Below are positions 1 through 7,204 of a DNA stretch of 60,205 nt, piece by piece. Position 1 is the first letter of the stretch, and every line of letters begins with the position of its first letter. A program made the position numbers and the translations under genes. Below the pieces are notes generated by a model. The model was not told where the DNA came from, made no database searches, and saw nothing but the letters and a program-made list of their open reading frames with translations. The DNA comes from Acidobacteriota bacterium (GTDB taxonomy: Bacteria > Acidobacteriota > Thermoanaerobaculia > Multivoradales > Multivoraceae): positions 1-60,205 of the forward strand of contig JAPOXA010000157.1 of the NCBI GenBank assembly GCA_026707325.1, written 5' to 3'.

Positions 1-179
1 ACGCCGGAGCCGTCGGCCATGTGGCAGCCCTGGCAGTGCAGCATGTAGTCGAGGTGAGCGAGACGGTAGGTGTCCGCATCGTCCGCTTCGGCCCCGGCAG
101 CGGCCGCGCTCGCGCACACGACGAGGATCGTGAGCAGAACGAGCGGGCGATGCACGTCGCGCTGTGCCTCGGAACGCAC
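1..179 (-). CDS. c-type cytochrome, N-terminal part (cut by window edge)
   Basis: Reading leftwards from a GTG at 179, the product has a basic N-terminus, a hydrophobic signal segment ending near AAAAGAEA, and then a heme-binding CQGCH motif followed by MADGSG, as in small monoheme cytochromes c. It starts 14 nt after the mauA stop, so it is probably the last visible gene of the mau operon. By context it is a candidate periplasmic electron acceptor for methylamine dehydrogenase. The diheme maturase MauG is also a c-type cytochrome, but this N-terminus looks monoheme. The rest lies outside the window, so the exact family is open. Confidence 0.7.
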   Translation of the reverse strand, partial: MRSEAQRDVHRPLVLLTILVVCASAAAAGAEADDADTYRLAHLDYMLHCQGCHMADGSG

Positions 180-192
180 GAGTCGTCGAGTC

Positions 193-711
193 CTACTCGG
201 CGACCGAGAGAATACGGGACATCGTGCAGTGGTAGCCGAAGGGCGCTCCGCCGTTGCCGCACCAGAGGACGGAGTTCGAACGCTGGGGGTGATAGCGCAT
301 GGTGTCGCCTTCGTTGGTGTTGCAGTAGCAGCGCTGGCAGGGGAAGGCGCCGCAGCAGTCGTGGTAGGCGACGACGTAGCTCTTGCCGTCCGCCGGATTC
401 AGGCAGGTGCCGGTCCAGGTGATGGGCGCGGCCTTGGACCCCGGCGGACAGGAGCTCGTCGAACCGCCGCAGCATCCGCAGAGCCAGCCGTCGACCGAGC
501 AGTACGCCCAGTAGTCGCACTGCATGGGATCCTGCATGGGTTCTGCCGCGTCGCCCCCGGCTTCCTGTGCGAACGTCCGGTCCACCGGCAGCAGCGGCAG
601 CAGTACGCCGCCGGCGATGGCGCTACCGATGGAACCCAGCACCGATCGCCGGGAGGTCTTGTCGGCCAGACGAGTGGCCGCGCGAACCGAGATGTTGTCG
701 AACCAGTTCAT
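193..711 (-). CDS. mauA: methylamine dehydrogenase light (beta) chain
   Basis: The 172-aa product has a long twin-arginine-type leader (SRRSVLG, then a hydrophobic stretch) and a very Cys-rich mature part (CDYWAYC, CGCCGG, YHDCCG, CQRCYC), the disulfide-knotted small subunit of methylamine dehydrogenase. The two tryptophans that form the tryptophan tryptophylquinone cofactor are recognisable as W99 (PITWTGTC) and W150 (SVLWCG). They are 51 residues apart, the same spacing as W57/W108 of the Paracoccus enzyme. The enzyme oxidises methylamine to formaldehyde and ammonia in the periplasm. I chose the ATG at 711, preceded by GTGAGG; a GTG at 723 overlapping the mauD stop is an alternative. Last mau structural gene of the operon. 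Confidence 0.93.
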   Translation of the reverse strand: MNWFDNISVRAATRLADKTSRRSVLGSIGSAIAGGVLLPLLPVDRTFAQEAGGDAAEPMQDPMQCDYWAYCSVDGWLCGCCGGSTSSCPPGSKAAPITWTGTCLNPADGKSYVVAYHDCCGAFPCQRCYCNTNEGDTMRYHPQRSNSVLWCGNGGAPFGYHCTMSRILSVAE

Positions 712-719
712 GGCAAACC

Positions 720-1358
720 TCACGATGGTTGTTGTGAACCCCCTGCAATGAGCACCCGGCCTTCTTCCTGGTGCTCAAGAAACTCCTGTATCGAACTGAC
801 GCCCAGCCTCTTCGCCTCGAACAGGCTCTCCACGTGCTCCCTGCTGTTGGTGAGCCCCTGGGCCGCGACGACTCCGTTCTCGTCGAGCAGCACGCCATAC
901 GGGAGCTTGCCGATCTCATAGGTCATGCCGAGCTCCGGTGAGAGCACGTAGGCGTAGTCGTCGAGCCGGCTCTTGCTGCGAAACTCCGCGTGCTGCGCCG
1001 GATCGCCGTCGCTCGCGAAGACGAGTCGCAACCAGTCCGACTCTTTCCGGGCGATGGATCGGAGCGCCGGAAGGAGCTGGGCGCACACCGGACACTTGGG
1101 TGTCAGGAACGTGATCAACGTGCTCTTGCCGTCCGGATCGGGAGCGCCCAGGACGATCGCTTCGCCGTCCAGGGCGTCGAGCCGGAACTCCGGCGACTTC
1201 TCGCCGACTCGCACCGTCTTGCTCAGCGCCAGCGCGCCGACGGGGCCGATGCGTTGGTGGATCACGCCAACCTGGCGGGCGAGCGCGAAGGTCACCACGG
1301 CCAGACAGAGAATCGCGAAGCCCATGATCGCGAACAGGATGCCGACGGAGGTGGTCAA
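720..1358 (-). CDS. mauD: methylamine dehydrogenase accessory thiol-disulfide protein
   Basis: The 212-aa protein has an N-terminal membrane anchor (about residues 1-30) and a thioredoxin-fold domain with the active-site pair CPVC in TFLTPKCPVCAQ. MauD is required for the disulfide-rich light chain to fold and accumulate. The start is taken as TTG at 1358, overlapping the mauE stop (TTGA) and preceded by GGGAGGGAACGTC. The gene ends within the possible GTG start of mauA, so the four mau genes look translationally coupled. Order mauB-E-D-A matches known mau clusters. Confidence 0.88.
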   Translation of the reverse strand: MTTSVGILFAIMGFAILCLAVVTFALARQVGVIHQRIGPVGALALSKTVRVGEKSPEFRLDALDGEAIVLGAPDPDGKSTLITFLTPKCPVCAQLLPALRSIARKESDWLRLVFASDGDPAQHAEFRSKSRLDDYAYVLSPELGMTYEIGKLPYGVLLDENGVVAAQGLTNSREHVESLFEAKRLGVSSIQEFLEHQEEGRVLIAGGSQQPS

Positions 1359-1915
1359 GACGTTCCCTCCCGGAGCAAACCGTGGTTCGCGATGAGCACG
1401 TCGGCCGTAGCGTACATGGCGATGGCGAACAGGCCGAGCGAGAAGGCGCCGGCGTGGTCGGCGAACTCGAGCGGTCGCGCGCCAGCCTGTGGCGCCAGCA
1501 GCAGGGCCACGGCGATCAGCGCGAGATTCCTCAGCGCCAGAGCCCATCCCGCTGGTTGTCCGGTCGTCCCGGCCCACGAGCAGCCGCAGTCCTCGGGTGC
1601 GATGCCGCGCGCGATGCTCACGGACATGCCGAGAGCGTACGCGCCGAGCAGCGCGGTCACCAGGCCGGCGGCGGCCGCCCCCGAGGGATAGGCCGCACAG
1701 AGTCCGGCGGCGACGAACTCGGCGGTGATCAGGACCGCGGTCACGAAGGCGGCGAGCACGGGCGAACGAGGCAGGCCGAAGCCCTGCAGGTAGCGGGACG
1801 TGATCGCCGAGGTCGTCCGCAGGTCGCGCAGCTTGTGCACGGCGGTGCCGAGGAACAGCAGCGTGAACAGAACTCGCGCGGCCATCTGGACGACCGGGTC
1901 GATCTCGAGGCTCAT
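1355..1915 (-). CDS. mauE: methylamine utilization membrane protein
   Basis: The 186-aa integral membrane protein has about four to five hydrophobic helices and resembles MauE/DoxX-type proteins. A DCGC motif sits in a loop (APEDCGCSWAG), consistent with a thiol relay to MauD during maturation of the disulfide-rich light chain. It starts 7 nt after the mauB stop and overlaps mauD by 4 nt. Identification rests on topology, the Cys pair and position in the cluster. Confidence 0.85.
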   Translation of the reverse strand: MSLEIDPVVQMAARVLFTLLFLGTAVHKLRDLRTTSAITSRYLQGFGLPRSPVLAAFVTAVLITAEFVAAGLCAAYPSGAAAAGLVTALLGAYALGMSVSIARGIAPEDCGCSWAGTTGQPAGWALALRNLALIAVALLLAPQAGARPLEFADHAGAFSLGLFAIAMYATADVLIANHGLLREGTS

Positions 1916-1922
1916 GGACGAG

Positions 1923-3104
1923 TCAGTCCCAGGGTTGCATCATGACGAGGACACCCCTGACCTCCACGTCGGGGTTCAGGGTGCGCGTCACTTCGCCGGT
2001 GTTCGCGTCGTAGATGTCGACGTGGCTGTAGGTCGACGCATAGAGGAGCGGCGCGTCGTCCTGGCTCACCGCGACCGCGGCCGCGGCCTTGTCCATCTTG
2101 TAGCGCGCCAGTCGTTCACGGCTCTCGATGTCGAACACCCAGGTCTCGAAGCCGAACCCGCGGTGAAAGTCGTAGCCGCCGGGCTTGCGCTCGAGATCCG
2201 GGACCACGGACATCAGCAGGAAGAGGCGACCGGAGGCCTCGTGGATCGCCATGTGCTGGTTGGGCGCGGCGGGCACCCAGACCCCCGCTTCGTCCTCGTC
2301 ACGGAACGTCCAAGGTTCCTGGAAGCTGATCCCGCCGCCGCTCGTGTCGACGGCGTGCATCACGCCGCGCACGGAGGCGAAGTACCACACGTCCCCCGAT
2401 CTCGCGCCAGTGGGGTGCAGAGGATCCCCCTCGGCGTCGAAGAAGCCCGGATGGGTCTCCCTTCCGCTCTCTGTGCCGTTCTCATCCAGGTCGACGGTCA
2501 GGACGGATCCGTCGCCGCACAGCGACAGGAACCGGCGCGGGCCGGCCGCCATCGTGTGCGCGCAGCCGCCCGTCTCGATCTCGCCGACGTACTTCCGTTC
2601 CTGCAGGTCGACGACTCCGAAGCTCAGGGCGGGCGTGAAGAACGACTGGATGAGGAAGCGATCGTTGTCCGTCAGGGTCGTCAGGTTGCTGCTCGCCAGC
2701 CCCCGCATCGCCTTCGGCGGCTCGATCGGGATCTCGCCCTTGATCTCGAGCGTGTTGGCATCGAAGATCTCGACCACCTCGACGAGGTCGCCGTGGTAGC
2801 CGCGCGACATGTAGACGGCATGGTTGTAGATCTCGTCGCCCGAGCTGGGGATCTGGGGCAGGATGCCCTGGTAGCCGAGCTCGATCGTGCCGAGAAGGGT
2901 GCCGCTGTCGGCATCGATGAGATCCGCGTGCGCGTAGTTCGCGAAGGACGCGATCCAGACCCAGTGAGCGCCGTCCGGTTTGTCCGGCAGGGTCGCGGTG
3001 GTCAGCGGCTCCGGAAGGGAGGCCGGATCGATCTGTGCCCAAGCAGGAAGTCCGGCCAACCCGATCGAGGCGACGAGCGCCAGCGCGAAGAACGTCCTCT
3101 TCAT
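1923..3104 (-). CDS. mauB: methylamine dehydrogenase heavy (alpha) chain
   Basis: The 393-aa secreted protein has a Sec-type signal peptide (MKRTFFALALVASIG...AWA) and then a run of beta-propeller-like blades (PDGAHWVWIASFANYAHADL, repeated GxVxxxD elements, C-terminal HVDIYDANTGEVTRTL). This is the YVTN-like seven-bladed fold of the MADH large subunit. It forms the alpha2beta2 periplasmic enzyme with MauA. The ATG at 3104 is preceded by AAAGGAGTAGCT. The gene begins 2 nt after the stop of the upstream secreted protein, so both are in one operon. Confidence 0.88.
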   Translation of the reverse strand: MKRTFFALALVASIGLAGLPAWAQIDPASLPEPLTTATLPDKPDGAHWVWIASFANYAHADLIDADSGTLLGTIELGYQGILPQIPSSGDEIYNHAVYMSRGYHGDLVEVVEIFDANTLEIKGEIPIEPPKAMRGLASSNLTTLTDNDRFLIQSFFTPALSFGVVDLQERKYVGEIETGGCAHTMAAGPRRFLSLCGDGSVLTVDLDENGTESGRETHPGFFDAEGDPLHPTGARSGDVWYFASVRGVMHAVDTSGGGISFQEPWTFRDEDEAGVWVPAAPNQHMAIHEASGRLFLLMSVVPDLERKPGGYDFHRGFGFETWVFDIESRERLARYKMDKAAAAVAVSQDDAPLLYASTYSHVDIYDANTGEVTRTLNPDVEVRGVLVMMQPWD

Positions 3105-3106
3105 AG

Positions 3107-3625
3107 CTACTCCTTTCGGGTCCAGAACAGCTCGTACTCGGTTTCCCACGTGTCGCCGCCGTCGGTGGAGAGCACGGAGAGTTCGCGGAGCCGGCCATCG
3201 GGCAGCGTGAAGAAGCTGAAGCGGCCGATCGTCCCTTCGTCCAGGTCAGCCGTCTCGAAGCGGAACTCGTTGTCCATCATGTTCCCGTTCTCGAACCGCA
3301 TCCTCTGGCCACCCGGCTTTCCGGAAGCGGAGAGGTAGCTCCAGTTGTCCCGCGTGTCGCTGTAGACCAGCACGCAGAAGAAGTCCCGTATGCCCTCCAT
3401 GCGGGTCTGCCACTCCTCGACGAGGTAGCAGCCTTCCGGCCCCAACTCCCACACGACCTCGGCCATCAGTGTGCCGTCGCCGGTGTGCACGTCCCACTCG
3501 CCGACCAGATGGTGAGCGGCCTTGCAGGCCGGGTTCGCCGCCTCCTTGGGGTCGGCGGCCGCGGCCGAAGCGGCAAGGAGCGTGACCGTTGCGGTTCCGC
3601 ATGCGAGTAGTCGCACAAGACCCAT
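3107..3625 (-). CDS. secreted protein heading the mau operon, DUF1579-like
   Basis: The 172-aa product has a signal peptide (MGLVRLLACGTATVTLLAAS) and a compact beta-rich body with H-LVGEWDVHTGDG near the N-terminus and repeated aromatic strands, as in lipocalin-like DUF1579-type proteins that follow a G-x-W-x-V pattern. The start ATG at 3625 has a strong GGAGGA site. It is the first gene of the leftward mau operon, directly ahead of mauB. Function is unknown; a periplasmic binding or assembly role would fit its place but is a guess. Confidence 0.6.
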   Translation of the reverse strand: MGLVRLLACGTATVTLLAASAAAADPKEAANPACKAAHHLVGEWDVHTGDGTLMAEVVWELGPEGCYLVEEWQTRMEGIRDFFCVLVYSDTRDNWSYLSASGKPGGQRMRFENGNMMDNEFRFETADLDEGTIGRFSFFTLPDGRLRELSVLSTDGGDTWETEYELFWTRKE

Positions 3626-3838
3626 GTCGTCCTCCTCCCGAAGGCGCGTTCCGACGGTGCCGGGGACCACCTTCTCGACTGTGTTCAGGTCGAATCACTG
3701 TGACGGAGAAGGTGCCGCAAGTCAAGGCAGATACGGGCATTTCAGGTTCGCTCAGATTCGCTAAGAAAAGTTCCTTGACTCGGGGTAGGGAAGGCCGCAA
3801 ACCTTACGGTGTTTGAAACTGCGCCAAGGGAGGTTCGT

Positions 3839-6655
3839 ATGCCGTCTTCTCCTCGTCTAGCTGCGAAGCCCGTCTTCGCCCTGGTTGTTCTGGCGCTCCT
3901 CGTGTCGACTGCGGCCTACGCCCAGAACGTCGGTTCCGTGCGCGGCACGGTCCGCTCCGCGGACGGCGAAGCCCTGCCGGGAGTTATGGTGCAGGCCACC
4001 GGCGACATCGTGCGTGGCGAACGCACGTCTGTCTCGGGTGTCAACGGCGATTGGCTGATCCCCGGGCTCCCGCCCGGCTTCGTGACCCTGACCGCGACCC
4101 TCGAGGGAATGGAAACCGAGACGGTGGAAGGCGTCCGGGTCTCGATCTCCGGTGTCGCGGTCGTCGACTTCTCGATGCGGGTCGCGGGAGTGGAGGAGGC
4201 GATCACCGTGACCTCCGAGGCGCCGATTCTCGACGTGACGAGTTCCTCGGCCAGCAGCAGCTTCCAGGCCGACCTGATCGACGCCAAGCCGACGACCCAG
4301 CGCAACTTCCAGGAACTCGCCCTGATGGCACCCGGCGTGTCGGCGAACGGCAACGTCGGGTCGGTCGGCGTCTACTCGGGGTTCGTTTCCGCCTACGGCC
4401 GGGACGAGGGGTCCGTGGCCTGGAACGTCGACGGCCTGGACATCAGCTTCCCGGATACCGGCAACATCTGGGGCGCCTGGGCGGACCCGGACACGATCGC
4501 CGAGGTGCAGGTGCTCGGCGTCGGAGCGCCCGCCGAGTACGGGAACATGACCGGCGCCGCGGTGAATGTAGTCACCAAGTCCGGCACGAACACCTTCCAG
4601 GGACGCATCGCCTACACGGGCGAGTTCGACGGTCTGACCTCGGCGGGTCCGCAAGTGGAGGACGCGGTTGGGGTCGAGCGCGGCTTCGTCAGAGACACAT
4701 ACAACAGTTGGACCCTGTCCGCGGGCGGCCCGGTCAAGAGAGACAAGCTGTACTTCTTCGCCGCGGTCGGGCTCAAGAGGAGTCTGCTGATCGAGCCGGG
4801 AGCGACGCCCGGCATCGACATCCCGGTCAGCACCTTCGACCACTACAACCTGAAGCTCGACTGGTCGCTCAATCCGTCGCACACGCTGACGGGCGCCTTC
4901 CAGTTCGAGGACTACGCGCGCTCCTACGGCGACAGCGGCCGCGTGATCACGAATCCGGGCGCGATAGGCACGGAGTACGTCGTGGTCCCCTACACCCGGT
5001 TGGGTTACCAGGGGATCCTCGGCAGCAACACGATCCTGGAACTGAACTGGAACGACATCCACAACAAGAACCGCAACGTCTCGGCGACCGGCAGCCTGGA
5101 GGCGCCCTTCATCGACTACGACACGAGTCCCGCGACGTCGAGCGGCGGCAAGAGGTACCCCTACATGTATCCCGTGTGGTGGAACCGCGGCCACGCCAAG
5201 GTGACGCACTTCGCCGAGGACCTCGCCGGAAGCCACGAGTTCAAGTTCGGATTCCAGTACAGCAGCAGCGGCGAGAAGGCGGCGGCCGTCTATCCCGGCT
5301 TCGGCGGCAAGTACTACTACAAGTTCTTCGGCACCTACTACGAGTACTCGCGCAAGGAGCACTACTACGGCGCGGAGACGGAGGCGTTCGGGCTGTACGT
5401 GGACGACTCGTGGCGGGTCAATGACCGCCTGACGCTGAATCTCGGTGTACGGACCGACTCGGATGGTGGCTACATTCCGCCCTATCCGCTCCTGGAGTCC
5501 TACCTCTGCGACGAGCTGAACTGCGGCGTCAAGACCGGTGAGTTCTCGCCGAAGTACCCGGACGTCGTCGACTACTCGAGCGTGGACCCGCGGTTGGGGC
5601 TGGCCTACCGGATCGGCGACGGTGACCGGCAGGCCGTGCTTCGGCTGTCCGCCGGCCGCTACCACGAGATGAACGTCGTCTCCAACTGGCAGCAGCCCCA
5701 TCCCGACCGGCCGGTCGCGCAGTGGCGCACGAGCGCGAACCGGCATGGCCCGTTCACCTTTGCTTGGGAGGTCGGCAACGGCACGTTCCGACTGCCGAGG
5801 AAGGATCTGAAACGGCCCCAGACCGATCAGTACGCGGTGGGGTACGAGAAGCAGCTCGGCGAGTACGTCGTCGGCCTCCAGCTCATCACGCACGAGACGA
5901 CGGACATGATCGGCTGGCAGATCGGGGACGACGGCGAGTACGAGGACATGCCCTACGTCAACCCGCTGACGGGCGAGACGATCATGCTCAAGAACATGAT
6001 CGTCCAGCCGACGCTCCAGAAGGGCAACCGCCCCGGGAACGCTGCGAACGCCCCGCCGGGGACGAAGTACCACCAGAAGTACAAGGGCGCCTTCCTCACC
6101 TTCGCCAAGCGGCACACCGGCCGCTGGTCGCTGGACGGGTCGCTCGGCTGGGCGGAATCGAAGGGGTTCCAGCCCGACGCGCTCCAGGAGAGCCAGAACA
6201 ACGCCTTCTACATCGGCAACCAGGGATCGGACCCGAACCATCACCTGTTCGGAGGCGAGTTGGGTCAGAGCGATCGGCCGTGGACGTTCCGGACCCAGGC
6301 GACCTTCGATCTCCCCTGGGACCTGCGGCTGGTCACGATCCTGAACTACGAGGATGGCCGCCCGTACCGCCACATGGCGCGGGTACGCCTGAACCAGGGA
6401 AACGTCACGGTGCCGCTGGAGGCGATGACCGGCGCCCGCCGGATGCCGCCGCGCAAGCAGATCGACATCGGTCTGGCGCGCCGGTTCACGCTGGGCGACG
6501 ACGTTGGCCTGAAGGTTGACCTGCAGGCGCTGAACCTCCTGGACGACGACGGCCACTACTACTGGGGCAGCTACGGTCGCTATCCGGCTGAACTCGTGCC
6601 GTCGAGGTACTTCCTGCCGCGACGGGTGGCGATACGCGTGGGCTTCGACTTCTAG
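3839..6655 (+). CDS. TonB-dependent receptor with N-terminal carboxypeptidase-regulatory-like domain
   Basis: The 938-aa outer-membrane receptor has a signal peptide ending at TAAYAQ and a carboxypeptidase-regulatory-like beta-sandwich (about residues 20-110, VRGTVRSADGEALPGVMV). A plug domain (about 120-250, including GAAVNVVTKSGTNTFQG) and a large beta-barrel end in VAIRVGFDF with the expected terminal aromatic. This Oar-like architecture is expanded in Acidobacteriota. The ATG at 3839 is preceded by AGGGAGG. It is transcribed divergently from the mau operon, and the next gene begins 11 nt after it. Substrate is not predictable; use for methylamine-related growth is only suggested by location. 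Confidence 0.9.
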   Translation: MPSSPRLAAKPVFALVVLALLVSTAAYAQNVGSVRGTVRSADGEALPGVMVQATGDIVRGERTSVSGVNGDWLIPGLPPGFVTLTATLEGMETETVEGVRVSISGVAVVDFSMRVAGVEEAITVTSEAPILDVTSSSASSSFQADLIDAKPTTQRNFQELALMAPGVSANGNVGSVGVYSGFVSAYGRDEGSVAWNVDGLDISFPDTGNIWGAWADPDTIAEVQVLGVGAPAEYGNMTGAAVNVVTKSGTNTFQGRIAYTGEFDGLTSAGPQVEDAVGVERGFVRDTYNSWTLSAGGPVKRDKLYFFAAVGLKRSLLIEPGATPGIDIPVSTFDHYNLKLDWSLNPSHTLTGAFQFEDYARSYGDSGRVITNPGAIGTEYVVVPYTRLGYQGILGSNTILELNWNDIHNKNRNVSATGSLEAPFIDYDTSPATSSGGKRYPYMYPVWWNRGHAKVTHFAEDLAGSHEFKFGFQYSSSGEKAAAVYPGFGGKYYYKFFGTYYEYSRKEHYYGAETEAFGLYVDDSWRVNDRLTLNLGVRTDSDGGYIPPYPLLESYLCDELNCGVKTGEFSPKYPDVVDYSSVDPRLGLAYRIGDGDRQAVLRLSAGRYHEMNVVSNWQQPHPDRPVAQWRTSANRHGPFTFAWEVGNGTFRLPRKDLKRPQTDQYAVGYEKQLGEYVVGLQLITHETTDMIGWQIGDDGEYEDMPYVNPLTGETIMLKNMIVQPTLQKGNRPGNAANAPPGTKYHQKYKGAFLTFAKRHTGRWSLDGSLGWAESKGFQPDALQESQNNAFYIGNQGSDPNHHLFGGELGQSDRPWTFRTQATFDLPWDLRLVTILNYEDGRPYRHMARVRLNQGNVTVPLEAMTGARRMPPRKQIDIGLARRFTLGDDVGLKVDLQALNLLDDDGHYYWGSYGRYPAELVPSRYFLPRRVAIRVGFDF

Positions 6656-6666
6656 GAGGTTCTGAC

Positions 6667-7197
6667 ATGAAGAAGGCTGAAACGCCGTTCCCTTTGGATC
6701 GCCGCACTCTTCTGGCCGCGGCCCCGCTCGGAATTCTCGCGGCGGCCTGTGCTCCGGCGGAGGAAGCCGCTGCCGCGGCGGATCAGACCGCCCCGGCGGG
6801 TGACGATGCCGGTCTGACGGAGGCGGAGATCGCACACCGACAGACGGCCCGCGACTTCGTGAAGGCCCTCGAAACGAGTGACTGGGAGCGGTTCGCAAGC
6901 GTCATGGCCGATGACGCCCGGTTCATCACCCACGCGGCCGAAGGGCCCTGGGCGCGGTCGATGACCGAGGGTGGCGAGGTGATCCTCGAGAACATGAAGC
7001 AGTTGATGGGCGGCCTGACCGACCCCAACCTGATGATCACCAGGGAGCGGGTGCTCGGGAACCTCGTGATCCACGAGCGGGATGAGAGCTTCACGACCGA
7101 GAGCGGTCCCACGACCTCGAACATCACGGCCATGTACCTCGTCCACGACGGCAAGGTGCAGGTCTGGTTCGAGCTGGTGGGTGACCTGCCGGCGTAG
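6667..7197 (+). CDS. NTF2/SnoaL-like lipoprotein
   Basis: The 176-aa product has an Arg-Arg leader (LDRRTLLAAAPLGILAAAC) that combines a twin-arginine-like start with a lipobox Cys. A linker follows, then a SnoaL/NTF2-like fold (about residues 50-175: helix RQTARDFVKALETSDWERF, then ADDARFITH and a curved sheet ending in VQVWFELVGDLPA). Such domains bind small hydrophobic ligands or act as steroid-isomerase-type enzymes. The Shine-Dalgarno AGGAGG overlaps the receptor stop codon, so it is probably co-transcribed with the receptor. Specific role unknown. Confidence 0.65.
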   Translation: MKKAETPFPLDRRTLLAAAPLGILAAACAPAEEAAAAADQTAPAGDDAGLTEAEIAHRQTARDFVKALETSDWERFASVMADDARFITHAAEGPWARSMTEGGEVILENMKQLMGGLTDPNLMITRERVLGNLVIHERDESFTTESGPTTSNITAMYLVHDGKVQVWFELVGDLPA

Positions 7198-7204
7198 TGC
7201 CGGC

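Noticed and set aside
3857..6898. A 1013-codon open frame antisense to TonB receptor 1, and similar long frames antisense to mauB (1800-3338) and other genes
   Set aside because: High GC with biased third positions produces long antisense frames; the translations are Arg/His/Val-rich without domain motifs, while the sense frames have signal peptides, motifs and ribosome sites.
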